Shown: piece after piece, positions 1 to 8,149 of the stretch | How positions within the stretch are numbered: position 1 is the first letter of the stretch | How the letters are laid out: every line of letters begins with the position of its first letter | NCBI RefSeq assembly: GCF_010726645.1 | Contig: NZ_AP022563.1 | Span: forward strand, 3,100,001-3,164,000 | Direction: 5' to 3' | DNA: 64,000 bases | From: Mycolicibacterium duvalii | Lineage (GTDB): Bacteria > Actinomycetota > Actinomycetes > Mycobacteriales > Mycobacteriaceae | Made by a program: the position numbers and the translations under genes | Notes under the pieces: model-generated | What the model saw: the letters and a program-made list of their open reading frames with translations, nothing else | Told to the model about the DNA's origin: nothing | The model's database searches: none

Positions 1-1210
1 CGTCGCGTAGCCAGAGGATTTCGCGGCGGACATCTTCTCGCCCATCGGGCGCCTCCAGTGCCACGTCGCACTCGCTGTCGAAACCCAGCGAGCGGTTGTT
101 CAGGTTCGACGAACCGATCCGGGCCATCCGGTCGTCGACGACGAGCACCTTCGCATGCACATAGACCGACTCGCCGCCCTTGACCGCCGGCCAGTACACG
201 CCGAGCCGGTCGTGCTGGTCGGCATCCCACAGCAGCCGCAACATCCGTTGGCGGGCGCTGTCCATCGACTCCTGCTCGAGGCGACTCTCCGAGCTGCGCG
301 GCAGCACGATCACCACCTCGGGGCCGTCGGGTTCGCGGAGCCGGTCGGCCAGCGCCTCGGCCAGGCTGCGCGCGGCGAGGTACTGGTTCTCCAGATAGAT
401 GACGTCACGGGCTGCGGCGATGGCCGCGAGGTTGAGGGCTTCGACTTCGCGGACCTCGTCGCGCTGCGGCAGCGCGGGCAGGGTGCGCGCCACCCCGATC
501 TCGACGTCGCGCAGCGTCACCGGAAGCCGGGTCGGCCACAGGTCGCGGCGGCTGCGCACCGCGGGCAGGGCCTGCCCGGTGGCCGCCTCCCAGCGGTCGC
601 GCGCCTGCCGGGCCAACAGCTTGGCGGCGTCGCCGTCGACCGCGACCGCGACCTCGTGCCGGGGGCCGTAACTGTCGCCCACGGACTGCCGGCGCGGGTC
701 CTCAGGCGCGTGCTCGCGGGTGTCCCAGCGCCCCAGCGTCAGATCGATACCCCCGCAGAACGCGATCTCGTCGTCGATCACCACGATCTTCTGGTGGTGC
801 ACCGCCCCGGTGGGCCGCGCCCCGTCGACGGCGAAGTGCATACGGTTGGAGGTGACCCGGTTCAGCCACGACACCGGGGCGGCGCCGAACCAGAACGCGT
901 CGAAGATCGGCAGCAGCCGCAGGTTGGACTTCAGCAGATAGACCTGCAGGTGGCGTTCGCGCCACACCAGCCAGTTCAGGAACAGCCCGAGCCAGTTCGG
1001 ACCGGCCATCGTGGCGCCGTCGGGCTCGAACGTCGTCCGATAGTCCAGGTCCCATCCGATGATCAGGATGCGCCGGTGGGCGCGCAACATCGCCGCCTTG
1101 ACGTGCGCCAGGTAGTCGGCGCCGTCGATGATCGGCGTGAACCGCTGCGCGCGCGCCGTCTGCCAGACCGTCTCACCCGGCACCACCAATCGGTCGCCGT
1201 GCTCCGCCAC
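1..1210 (-). CDS. phospholipase D / cardiolipin synthase-like protein (3' end outside window)
   Basis: About 403 codons are visible; the C-terminus runs off the window edge. Two HKD-type catalytic motifs are seen. The first lies near residue 136 (VHHQKIVVIDDEIAFCGG) and the second near residue 351 (VHAKVLVVDD followed by GSSNLNNRSLGFDSE). This pair defines the phospholipase D superfamily, whose members hydrolyse or transfer phosphatidyl groups. Inference: a membrane-associated PLD or cardiolipin-synthase-like enzyme; the substrate cannot be told. The GTG start at 1210 is chosen because GGGAGG lies just upstream, and the nearby ATG is out of frame. It is transcribed alone, in the same direction as the next gene, with no obvious operon partner in view. 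Confidence 0.85.
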   Translation of the reverse strand, partial: MAEHGDRLVVPGETVWQTARAQRFTPIIDGADYLAHVKAAMLRAHRRILIIGWDLDYRTTFEPDGATMAGPNWLGLFLNWLVWRERHLQVYLLKSNLRLLPIFDAFWFGAAPVSWLNRVTSNRMHFAVDGARPTGAVHHQKIVVIDDEIAFCGGIDLTLGRWDTREHAPEDPRRQSVGDSYGPRHEVAVAVDGDAAKLLARQARDRWEAATGQALPAVRSRRDLWPTRLPVTLRDVEIGVARTLPALPQRDEVREVEALNLAAIAAARDVIYLENQYLAARSLAEALADRLREPDGPEVVIVLPRSSESRLEQESMDSARQRMLRLLWDADQHDRLGVYWPAVKGGESVYVHAKVLVVDDRMARIGSSNLNNRSLGFDSECDVALEAPDGREDVRREILWLRD

Positions 1211-1336
1211 GCTGGACCTCCCATCCGGCCACGCTGGCCCGTCCTGTGTGGGACGGCGCCGGCAGCAGAATGCGGATACCCGCTCAGCCGTGCCGTCGCC
1301 CGCGCACCGTTACCAGTGTGACGCGGACGCGCGGGG

Positions 1337-1762
1337 TCAGACCGTGCAGTCCACCCCGGCGACGTCGTTGGCGATCACGCACGCCGACGGATTCGACAGC
1401 TTCCAAGCGCCGTCCTGCTGCACCCAGTAGATGTTGTGGGTCTTCGTACCGAAGACCGGAATGCTGACCGCGAGCTGGGCGTCGAGCTGATCACCGTTGA
1501 GCACCGGGTTCTGTACCTGCCACGACACCATGCCGCCGTAGGAGTTCAGCCGGTTGGCGATGTTGTCGGCCGTCGACACCGCGGCCTGCCCGCCGGACAG
1601 CTTGGCCGCCCGCTCGCCGGTGGGGGCGCCGGTGTCGAGCACCTGCCGCAGCTGCGCGGTGAGCTCACCCGCGCTCGGGGGCGCCGGCTGCGCCCAGGCC
1701 ACCCCCACACCGCCGAGGGCGCCCGCAGCCATCACCGTCATCGCCGCGATTGCAGCACGCAT
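1337..1762 (-). CDS. MTB12/CFP-2-like low-molecular-weight secreted antigen
   Basis: A protein of about 141 residues. It begins MRAAIAAMTVMAAGALGG, a classical signal peptide ending near AWAQPAPP, followed by an alanine/glutamine-rich helical part (GELTAQLRQVLDTGAP) and a C-terminal domain with QDGAWKLSNPSACVIANDV. This matches my memory of the MTB12 (CFP-2) family of mycobacterial culture-filtrate antigens; the function is unknown. The ATG at 1762 is preferred over the one at 1768 because GGGAGGA then sits six bases upstream of the start rather than touching it. Two cysteines near the C-terminus could form a disulfide outside the cell. Monocistronic. Confidence 0.8.
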   Translation of the reverse strand: MRAAIAAMTVMAAGALGGVGVAWAQPAPPSAGELTAQLRQVLDTGAPTGERAAKLSGGQAAVSTADNIANRLNSYGGMVSWQVQNPVLNGDQLDAQLAVSIPVFGTKTHNIYWVQQDGAWKLSNPSACVIANDVAGVDCTV

Positions 1763-1862
1763 GAACATTCCTCCCGAGACGTAGACCCGACCTCGCACAC
1801 CTCAGCACGCCGAGGCAGGTCGGACAAGGCCTACCTATCCCGGCCGGTCCCGCCCGAAGCTG

Positions 1863-2990
1863 TCAGAACGGGAACGCGAACTTGACGATCTTGCGCACCA
1901 CGGTCGCGAACTGCCGCGGCAGCGGGCCGGTGTTGTACGGCACGCCGTAGCGTTCGCAGATCTCGCGCACCTTCGGGGCGATCTCGGCGTGGCGGAACGC
2001 CGGGATGTCCGGGAACAGGTGGTGCTCGATCTGGAAGCTCAGGTTTCCGCTCAGGATGTGGAAGAGCTTCCCGCCCGTCAGGTTCGCCGAGCCGAGCACC
2101 TGGCGGAAGTACCACTGGCCCCGCGTCTCGGCCTTGGTCTCCTCGATGGAGAACTCCTGCACGTCCTCGGGGAAGTGCCCGCAGAAGATGATCGTGTAGG
2201 CCCACACGTTGCGCATCAGGTTCGCGGTCAGATTTCCGGCGAACACCCACGGCGCGAACGGCCCGGCCAGCAGCGGGAACGCCACGTAGTCCTTCAGCGT
2301 CTGCCGCTTGGTCTTGGCCCAGATCCCGCGCAGGATGTCGCGCTTGTCGGTCAGCGTGATCTCGCCGGCGGCGATCTTCTCGCTCTCCAGCTCGTGCAGC
2401 GCCACCCCGTACTGGAACAGCACCATCAGCAGGAACGCGTAGACCGGGTTGCCCAGGTAGTAGGGTCGCCACCGCTGATCGGAGCTCATCCGCAGGATGC
2501 CGTAGCCGATGTCGCGGTCCAGGCCGACGATGTTGGTGTAGGTGTGGTGCATGTAGTTGTGCGAGTGCCGCCACTGGTCGGCCGGGCACGCGGTGTCCCA
2601 CTCGAAGTTGCGGCTGGAGATCGCCGGGTCGCCCATCCAGTCGTACTGGCCATGCATGACGTTGTGGCCGATCTCCATGTTGTCGATGATCTTGCTCAGG
2701 CCCAGCATCGCGGTGCCGGCCAGCCAGAACGGCGGGATGACCCCGCCGAACAGCAGGGCCCGGCCGCCGATTTCGAGTCCACGCTGCGCCTTGATCATGC
2801 GCCGGATGTAGGTGGCGTCCCGCTCGCCGAGGTCGGCGATGACGCTCTCCTTGAGCGCGTCGAGCTCGCGGCCGAACGCGTCGGCCTGCTCGGGGGTCAG
2901 CGTGATGGTCTTGCCGGCCACCGTCTTGCTGAGCGGGCGCGCGGTCGGTTCGGTGGTGGTCGTGGGTTCGGTGGTCAGTGATGCAGTCAT
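1863..2990 (-). CDS. desA3: membrane fatty-acid (acyl-CoA) desaturase, DesA3-like
   Basis: 375 residues. Three histidine boxes of membrane desaturases are visible: HNVMH at 109-113, HSHNYMHH at 142-149 and QIEHH at 320-324, with hydrophobic segments between (about 80-100 and 185-260). The family inserts a double bond into a fatty acyl-CoA using a di-iron centre; DesA3 (Rv3229c) is the stearoyl-CoA delta-9 desaturase of M. tuberculosis. The first 22 residues are Thr-rich and probably cytosolic. The start at 2990 has AGGAG upstream. The gene follows the reductase at 3013-4062 after 22 bp, the same order as Rv3230c-Rv3229c, so the two very likely form an electron-transfer pair and an operon controlled by the divergent TetR regulator. 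Confidence 0.9.
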   Translation of the reverse strand: MTASLTTEPTTTTEPTARPLSKTVAGKTITLTPEQADAFGRELDALKESVIADLGERDATYIRRMIKAQRGLEIGGRALLFGGVIPPFWLAGTAMLGLSKIIDNMEIGHNVMHGQYDWMGDPAISSRNFEWDTACPADQWRHSHNYMHHTYTNIVGLDRDIGYGILRMSSDQRWRPYYLGNPVYAFLLMVLFQYGVALHELESEKIAAGEITLTDKRDILRGIWAKTKRQTLKDYVAFPLLAGPFAPWVFAGNLTANLMRNVWAYTIIFCGHFPEDVQEFSIEETKAETRGQWYFRQVLGSANLTGGKLFHILSGNLSFQIEHHLFPDIPAFRHAEIAPKVREICERYGVPYNTGPLPRQFATVVRKIVKFAFPF

Positions 2991-3012
2991 GGTGGCTCCT
3001 TCGAGGGTCGTT

Positions 3013-4062
3013 TCAGATGTCGAGCTCGACGTCGCCGACCGGGGCGGACACGCAGATCTGCACGTCCTCGGCATCCGGTGACGACACCGCGCCGGTGACG
3101 ACGTTGCGGACGATGCCGCTGGACTTGCGGCGCGTGCAGGAGAAGCAGATACCCATCCGGCATCCGCTCTCCGGGGTCAGGCCCGCGTCCTCGGCCTGGT
3201 TGAGCAGCGGACGGCCGTCGTCGACAACGTCGACTCCGCTATCGGCGAAAGTGACGCGCCCACCGGAGGATTCGCCGTCGAAGACCGGCGGGACGAAGCT
3301 CTCCGAGCGGGCGTCGGGGTACACCGCGCGCACCGCGTCGGTCAGGCTGGGCGGCCCGCAGACGTACACCGCGTCCGGGTCGGCCACCCCGTGCTCGGCG
3401 CAGAACCGACCGACGACGTCGGAACCCGCGGATTCCTGCGAATACCCGTGCCGCACGGTCACGTTCGGCATGGTGGCGGCGATCTCGGCCAGCTCCCCGC
3501 GGTAGCAGGCCTGCGGGGCCGAACGCGCGTAGTGCACGAACACCACCTCGCCGCGGTGCCGGCGCGCTCGCAGCGTGCGCAGCATCGACATCACCGGGGT
3601 GATGCCGCTGCCGCCGGATACCAGCAGCAGTCGCGCGGGCGGGGTCGCCGGCAGCGTGAAGTCGCCGCCGACGGAGTCCAGCCCGACGACCATGCCGGGC
3701 CGGGCATGGTCGAACAGATAGTTCGACACCAGGCCGCCGTCGTGGCGTCCGACCGTCAGCTCGATGTGCCGGTCGGTCTCGGCGTTGGCCGGCGAATAGG
3801 GCCGGGTCCGTCGGCGCCCGTCGATCTCGACCGACAGGTTGATGTGCTGCCCGGCACGAAACCCGGGGAACGCCCGGTTGGGCACCAGCGTCAGCGTGAC
3901 GCTGCGGGGCGTACTGCGCCGCACCGCCACCACCCGCGCGCGAGCGTCGCCGCGCGTCCAGGTGGGGTCGACCAGCTCGGTGTAGCGGTCGACGCCGTGC
4001 GGACCGGTCAGCAGGTCCAACAAGGAGGACCGCCGCACCTTGGTCAACGTTTCAGTGAACAT
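3013..4062 (-). CDS. desaturase electron-transfer reductase (FAD/NAD(P)H, 2Fe-2S), Rv3230c-like
   Basis: 349 residues. An FAD-binding ferredoxin-reductase domain with RPYS at 87-90 is followed by the NAD(P)-binding loop GGSGITPVMSML at about 150-161. A C-terminal plant-type 2Fe-2S ferredoxin domain has C301, C306, C309 and C337 (Cx4Cx2C...C). The protein passes electrons from NAD(P)H to a partner oxygenase or desaturase; in M. tuberculosis Rv3230c serves DesA3. It is first in a two-gene operon with the desaturase. The ATG at 4062 has no clear ribosome binding site, so the message may be leaderless or start translation weakly. A perfect palindrome 60 bp upstream (4122-4140) is the probable operator. 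Confidence 0.9.
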   Translation of the reverse strand: MFTETLTKVRRSSLLDLLTGPHGVDRYTELVDPTWTRGDARARVVAVRRSTPRSVTLTLVPNRAFPGFRAGQHINLSVEIDGRRRTRPYSPANAETDRHIELTVGRHDGGLVSNYLFDHARPGMVVGLDSVGGDFTLPATPPARLLLVSGGSGITPVMSMLRTLRARRHRGEVVFVHYARSAPQACYRGELAEIAATMPNVTVRHGYSQESAGSDVVGRFCAEHGVADPDAVYVCGPPSLTDAVRAVYPDARSESFVPPVFDGESSGGRVTFADSGVDVVDDGRPLLNQAEDAGLTPESGCRMGICFSCTRRKSSGIVRNVVTGAVSSPDAEDVQICVSAPVGDVELDI

Positions 4063-4121
4063 ATGTACACGGTGCGCGCCCCGCCGCTGGACGTCAAGGG
4101 GTGACGGGGCAGTTGTGGCAG

Positions 4122-4140
4122 CGTTCACACTCGGTGAACG
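4122..4140. promoter_or_regulatory. operator palindrome for the divergent TetR regulator
   Basis: CGTTCAC - ACTCG - GTGAACG: two perfect 7-bp arms around a 5-bp spacer. It lies in the 214-bp intergenic region between the reductase start (4062, minus) and the TetR start (4277, plus). Length, symmetry and position are those of a TetR-family operator. Similar GTGAACG half-sites are known for DesT, the TetR-type regulator of acyl-CoA desaturase in Pseudomonas, so repression of desaturase genes and autoregulation is a reasonable inference. A single half-site (CAGTGAAC) also occurs at 4053-4060, at the reductase start codon. Confidence 0.7.
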
Positions 4141-4276
4141 ACTGTGCGCCGAGTGGCACATCCCAGGTCGTAGCACCGGGAACCGGCCGGTCGGCGGCTC
4201 CACAGCGGCTCCCGACACCGGGCTTCGACGCCGCCCCCTGCACAGATACGTCGGTAAACGGCTGTACGCTCGTGTA

Positions 4277-4960
4277 GTGTCCAGTGCGCGTCATCCGCGG
4301 GTCGAACGACCGCGGTCCGGCCGATCCCGCTCCCGGAGCGCCCCCGACGCACTGACCCGCGAGCAGCGCAAGCAGGCCACCCGGCAGGCGATCATCGACG
4401 CGGCGCTGCGACTGCTCGAAGAGCGCAGTTTCTCCGCCCTCAGCCTGCGCGAGGTGACCCGCGAGGCCGGCATCGTCCCGGCCGCGTTCTACCGCCATTT
4501 CGAGAGCATGGAGGCCCTCGGCCTGGTCCTCATCGACGAGTCCTTCCGCAGCCTGCGGGATATGCTGCGCGGCGCGCGGGCCGGCAAGCTCGACCCCAAG
4601 CGGGTGATCGAGTCCAGCGTGGACATCCTCATCGACGGGGTCAACGAACGACGTGAGCACTGGCGCTTCATCGGCCGCGAACGCAACAGCGGGGTGTCGG
4701 TGGTGCGCTACGCGATCCGCACCGAGATCCGGCTGCTCACCTCGGAACTGGCCATCGACCTGGCCCGCTTCCCCGAATTGAACTCGTGGAGCGGCGAGGA
4801 TCTCAACATCCTGGCCACGCTGTTCGTGAACGCGATGATTGTGATCGCCGAGGCCATCGAAGACGCGCACGACCAGGCCGCGCTCGACGAGATCCGGCAT
4901 GTGGCGGTCAAACAACTCCGGATGATCACCGTCGGCGTGGCGGGCTGGCGCAGCAGCTAA
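4277..4960 (+). CDS. TetR-family regulator of the desaturase operon
   Basis: 227 residues from GTG at 4277. The N-terminal 25 residues are Arg/Ser-rich. Then follows a TetR HTH (LTREQRKQATRQAIIDAAL..., helix-turn-helix around residues 55-78 with SLREVTREAGIVPAAFYRHF) and an all-helical ligand-binding domain to the C-terminus. It is divergent from the reductase/desaturase pair, with one strong palindrome between them, so it probably senses an acyl-CoA or fatty acid and controls desaturation. GTG 4277 is chosen because it is the first start with a full HTH and no stop; earlier in-frame codons fall in the regulatory region. The crotonase gene follows after 9 bp and may be co-transcribed. Confidence 0.85.
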   Translation: MSSARHPRVERPRSGRSRSRSAPDALTREQRKQATRQAIIDAALRLLEERSFSALSLREVTREAGIVPAAFYRHFESMEALGLVLIDESFRSLRDMLRGARAGKLDPKRVIESSVDILIDGVNERREHWRFIGRERNSGVSVVRYAIRTEIRLLTSELAIDLARFPELNSWSGEDLNILATLFVNAMIVIAEAIEDAHDQAALDEIRHVAVKQLRMITVGVAGWRSS

Positions 4961-4969
4961 CGTACGGAC

Positions 4970-5749
4970 ATGCCGTCCGTCGTCGAAGTCGCCCACCCCC
5001 GGCCCGAGATCACGGTGCTGACGCTCAACCGGCCCGAGAAACTCAACGCGCTGTCCTATGAACTGGTCGAGGAACTGCACCGGGTGCTCGACGCCCTCGC
5101 CGCCGACAACACCTGCCGCGTGGTGGTGCTGACCGGCGCGGGACGCGGCTTCTGCTCCGGTCTGGACCTGAGCGCGCCCAACCCGGAGCAGACCGGCGGC
5201 GGCACCGAGTTCCCCCGATCGGGCATGCGCTGGCAGGAGCGCATCGCCGACCTGACCGCCAAGATCCACCGGTTGCGGCAGCCGGTGATCGCGGCCGTCA
5301 ACGGCGTCGCCTACGGCGGCGGGCTGGGCATCGCGGCGGCCTGCGACCTACGGGTCGCCGGGCCGGCAGCGCGGTTCTGCACGCAGTTCATCAAGCTCGG
5401 CCTCGGTGGCTGCGACATCGGGGTCAGCTACACGCTGCCGCGCATCATCGGTGCCGGGCCGGCGTTCGACCTGATCCTGACCGCACGCGCGGTGGACGCC
5501 GACGAGGCCCTGCGGTTGGGTCTGGTCTCCCGCCTGGCCGACGATCCGGTCGCCGAGGCGTTGCAGATCGCCGAAACGCTCTGCGGCTACGGCGCATTCG
5601 GGGTCGAGTCGACCAAGCAGGTGCTGTGGGCCAATCTGGAAGCGGCGAGCCTGGAGGCCGCGCTGCACCTGGAGAACCGCAGCCAGATCCTGGCCTCGAC
5701 CGGCGGCGAGATGCGTGAGCGTGCCGCGGCCATCCTGCGCAAGAGCTGA
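4970..5749 (+). CDS. enoyl-CoA hydratase/isomerase (crotonase) family protein
   Basis: 259 residues with the crotonase oxyanion-hole regions GRGFCSGLDLS (about 55-65) and GVAYGGGLGIAAACDLRV (about 108-125). The two glutamates that act as acid/base in true enoyl-CoA hydratases appear to be replaced. Where the family has PEI, this protein has QFI in FCTQFIKLGLGG, and the second site reads AFDLILTA (Asp). An Asp in GGCDIGVSYTLPR aligns with the catalytic Asp of dienoyl-CoA isomerases. So it may be an isomerase or another crotonase rather than a hydratase; this alignment was done by eye. It starts 9 bp after the TetR gene. Confidence 0.85.
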   Translation: MPSVVEVAHPRPEITVLTLNRPEKLNALSYELVEELHRVLDALAADNTCRVVVLTGAGRGFCSGLDLSAPNPEQTGGGTEFPRSGMRWQERIADLTAKIHRLRQPVIAAVNGVAYGGGLGIAAACDLRVAGPAARFCTQFIKLGLGGCDIGVSYTLPRIIGAGPAFDLILTARAVDADEALRLGLVSRLADDPVAEALQIAETLCGYGAFGVESTKQVLWANLEAASLEAALHLENRSQILASTGGEMRERAAAILRKS

Positions 5750-5759
5750 CGCGGGCTCT

Positions 5760-5786
5760 CGCTGCGCCGAGCGTGCGCTGACGGCG
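5760..5786. repeat. 27-bp direct repeat, left copy
   Basis: Positions 5760-5786 are identical base for base to 7300-7326. Both contain CGAGCGTGCGCTG, a unit that also occurs once more at 7292-7304 and in degenerate form near 7324. The copies lie on either side of the IS30-family element but outside its inverted repeats and 3-bp target duplication, so they belong to the host intergenic region. They resemble short dispersed intergenic repeats of mycobacteria. Confidence 0.75.
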
Positions 5787-5834
5787 GCCGCCGACGCCGA
5801 CTGTGCGTGAAGGGCGGAAAAATCGCCGGCAGAT

Positions 5835-7208
5835 TCAAGCGGTCGTTGCAACAAATGTGGACGGGTCTGAGAGTAGCCGGTTAAGTTCCTCGGCGGGGGT
5901 GCGCCAGTGGTGGCGTTTGCGGGGTCGGGCGTTGAGTTCGGCGGCGACCTCGTCTAGCCAGCCGGGGCCGTAGAAGGACAGGTCGGTGCCTTTGGGAAAG
6001 TACTGCCGCAAGAGTCCGTTGGTGTTTTCGTTGGTGCCGCGCTGCCAGGGGCTGTGCGGGTCGCAGAAGTAGATCGGCAGCCCGGTGGCTTCGGTGATCT
6101 TGGTGTGCAATGCCATCTCGCTGCCTTGGTCCCAGGTCAGTGAGCGGCGCAGGATATCGGGGATTTCGGGGATCTTGGCCGACATGGCCTCGGCCAGGGT
6201 GGCTGCGGTGCGATCGGCGGGCAGATGCAGCAGCACCACGAACCCGGTGGTGCGTTCGACCATGGTGCCGATCGCTGAGCCCGAGGTGGTACTGCCCAGG
6301 ATCAGATCGCCTTCCCAATGACCCGGGATCGCGCGGTCGTCAGCTTCAGCAGGTCGCTGGCTGATGTTGACCATGCCCTTGAGCTTTCCGGCGCCAGTAG
6401 GGGTGCGGCCCTGTGGTTTTCGTTGCGTGCGGCCGGTGCGTAGCGCGGTCTTGACCAGCCGGGCAAGCTCCCCGCGAGGCTGGACATACATGGACTGATA
6501 AATCGTTTCGTGCGACACCCACATCTCCGGGTCGTCGGGGAACTCTTCGCGCAGCCGGCCCGCGATCTGCTCGGGGCTGTGCCGATGCTTCAAGCGTTGC
6601 ACAACCTGGTCGAGCAGGACGGGGTTGGTGTCGAGTTTGCGTGGCTTGGGACGTTTGGCGTTGGCCTCAACGCTGCCCTGCCCGACGCGCGCCCGGTATC
6701 CCGAGGCGGTCTGTCCGCGACGGGTCTCACGACTGATCGTGGACCGATGTCGCCCCAGCAATGCTGCGGCCCGAGCCGGTGAATGCCCCGTCTCCAGCAG
6801 TTCTTCTAACCGGCAGCGTTCAAGAAAAGACATCGGCCCTGCCGGTGATGACGCGGTGTCGAGATCGCTAACCACGGCAAGAGGTGTTCTGGGCACGTAA
6901 CCAGCCTGTTGGACCCACCGCAGGGCCGTGTGCTCCGACACGCCGGCGAACACCGCGGCCTGCGTCGGCGAGGACCCCGACCGCAACGCGGTCCAAAACG
7001 CGTCCCGAGCCTCTTGCGAATACCGAGTGCCGTAATGCTTCTTAGTGGTCTGATAACCGGCGTCTCTGGCCCATTTGCGACCCGTGGCACCAGCCACCCC
7101 AGCCACTGTCGCCGCCGCCGTCGGCGACACCCCCGACCTCAACGTCTCGAAGAACACCTCGCGGACAGACTCCGGCACTTGTTTGCAGCCATGCATCCGA
7201 AACCCCAT
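5835..7208 (-). CDS. IS30-family transposase
   Basis: 457 residues. The N-terminus holds two helix-turn-helix-like units (VSPTAAATVAGVAGATGRKW and SSPTQAAVFAGVSEHTALRW), then the IS30 HTH (GHSPARAAALLGRHRSTISRE). The DDE catalytic core follows: GHWEGDLI gives the first Asp, LTWDQGSEM the second, and NENTNGLLRQYFPKG the Glu. All catalytic residues are present and there is no frameshift, so the protein is probably active. The tandem N-terminal HTHs make it longer than short IS30 relatives. The start at 7208 has GGAGGG about ten bases upstream. Confidence 0.95.
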   Translation of the reverse strand: MGFRMHGCKQVPESVREVFFETLRSGVSPTAAATVAGVAGATGRKWARDAGYQTTKKHYGTRYSQEARDAFWTALRSGSSPTQAAVFAGVSEHTALRWVQQAGYVPRTPLAVVSDLDTASSPAGPMSFLERCRLEELLETGHSPARAAALLGRHRSTISRETRRGQTASGYRARVGQGSVEANAKRPKPRKLDTNPVLLDQVVQRLKHRHSPEQIAGRLREEFPDDPEMWVSHETIYQSMYVQPRGELARLVKTALRTGRTQRKPQGRTPTGAGKLKGMVNISQRPAEADDRAIPGHWEGDLILGSTTSGSAIGTMVERTTGFVVLLHLPADRTAATLAEAMSAKIPEIPDILRRSLTWDQGSEMALHTKITEATGLPIYFCDPHSPWQRGTNENTNGLLRQYFPKGTDLSFYGPGWLDEVAAELNARPRKRHHWRTPAEELNRLLSDPSTFVATTA

Positions 7209-7253
7209 CGAGCAACACCCTCCATAAGCTCAGGTGTTGCAGCGACCACTTGA
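5835..7253 (-). mobile_element. IS30-family insertion sequence, intact
   Basis: A 1,419-bp element with imperfect terminal inverted repeats. The left end is TCAAGCGGTCGTTGCAACA (5835-5853); the right end, read inward, is TCAAGTGGTCGCTGCAACA (7253-7235); 17 of 19 match. It is flanked by GAT on both sides (5832-5834 and 7254-7256), which fits a 3-bp target duplication. It carries one full-length transposase gene whose stop codon lies inside the left repeat. It sits between the convergent ends of the crotonase and SDR genes, so it interrupts no gene. Confidence 0.85.
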
Positions 7254-7299
7254 GATCAAGTGCCGAAACACCGCCCCAGACGCACACTCGGCGAGCGTG

Positions 7300-7326
7300 C
7301 GCTGCGCCGAGCGTGCGCTGACGGCG
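7300..7326. repeat. 27-bp direct repeat, right copy
   Basis: Identical to 5760-5786. The stretch 7291-7340 holds two full CGAGCGTGCGCTG units (7292-7304 and 7308-7320) and a degenerate third, just after the SDR gene's stop. No terminator-like hairpin with a T-run is present, so the repeats may be an intergenic spacer element shared by both convergent genes before the IS30 insertion. Confidence 0.7.
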
Positions 7327-7334
7327 AGAGTGCG

Positions 7335-8105
7335 CTAGCGGGGCGTTCCGCCGCCGTCGACGATCATGACCGTTCCGGTGATGTAGCTGCCGGCGTCAGA
7401 GGCCAACAGCAGTGCGGTACCGACCATCTCGTCCGGCGAGGCCAGTCGCTTCATCAGCGTGCTGTTGGCCATCGCGTCGATGGCCTCCTGCGGGTTGTTG
7501 CGCATCATGTCGGTGTCGACGGGCCCCGGCGCGATCGCGTTGACGCGGATGCCCGACGACGCGAAATCGGCGGCCATCGATCGGGTCAACGACATCAGCG
7601 CCGCCTTGTTCGACGAGTAGATCGACGTCATCGCCGAGAAGTTGAACGCCCCGACCGAGACCATGTTGATCACCGCCGCGTGCGGGCTGGCCTTGAGATA
7701 GGGCAGCGCCGCCTGCACCAGAAAGACCGGGCCGCGCACGTTCACCTCGTGCGACTTCGCCAACGCTTCGGGAGTCATCTGGCCGAGCGGTTGGGCCAGC
7801 GCGTTGGCCGCGTTGTTGACCACGACGTCGATGCCGCCGAACTCGTCGACGGTCCTGCTCACCAGCGCCTCGAGGGCATCCACCTCGCCGAGGTGGGTGG
7901 GCACTCCGAGCGCCTGCCCACCGAGGTCACGCAGATGCGCAGCGGCCTGCTCGCAGGCGTCGGGTTTGCGGCTGGCGACCACCACCCGGGCGCCCGCGAG
8001 CGCGAAACCCTCCGCCAGCGCGAGGCCGATCCCGCGGGTGCCACCGGTGACGATCACGGTCCGGTCGGTCATGTCGAAGAGTCGGTCGAATGCAGCGCGG
8101 TCCAC
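7335..8105 (-). CDS. short-chain dehydrogenase/reductase
   Basis: 256 residues, classical SDR. The NAD(P)-binding motif TGGTRGIG is at about 20-27, NNAAN follows at about 97-101, the catalytic Ser lies in NMVSVG and the YSSNK (YxxxK) motif is near residue 163. NAIAPGPVDTDM and the C-terminal GTVMIVDGGGTPR are typical of the 3-oxoacyl reductase/alcohol dehydrogenase type. The substrate is not predictable from sequence. The GTG at 8105 is taken as start; ATG at 8072 (MTDRTVIVTGG) is a possible shorter start. Convergent with the crotonase across the IS30 element. Confidence 0.88.
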   Translation of the reverse strand: MDRAAFDRLFDMTDRTVIVTGGTRGIGLALAEGFALAGARVVVASRKPDACEQAAAHLRDLGGQALGVPTHLGEVDALEALVSRTVDEFGGIDVVVNNAANALAQPLGQMTPEALAKSHEVNVRGPVFLVQAALPYLKASPHAAVINMVSVGAFNFSAMTSIYSSNKAALMSLTRSMAADFASSGIRVNAIAPGPVDTDMMRNNPQEAIDAMANSTLMKRLASPDEMVGTALLLASDAGSYITGTVMIVDGGGTPR

Positions 8106-8149
8106 GACCGTCAGTCAAACAGATCGCGTCGCAGCGCGATCCCGGGACC

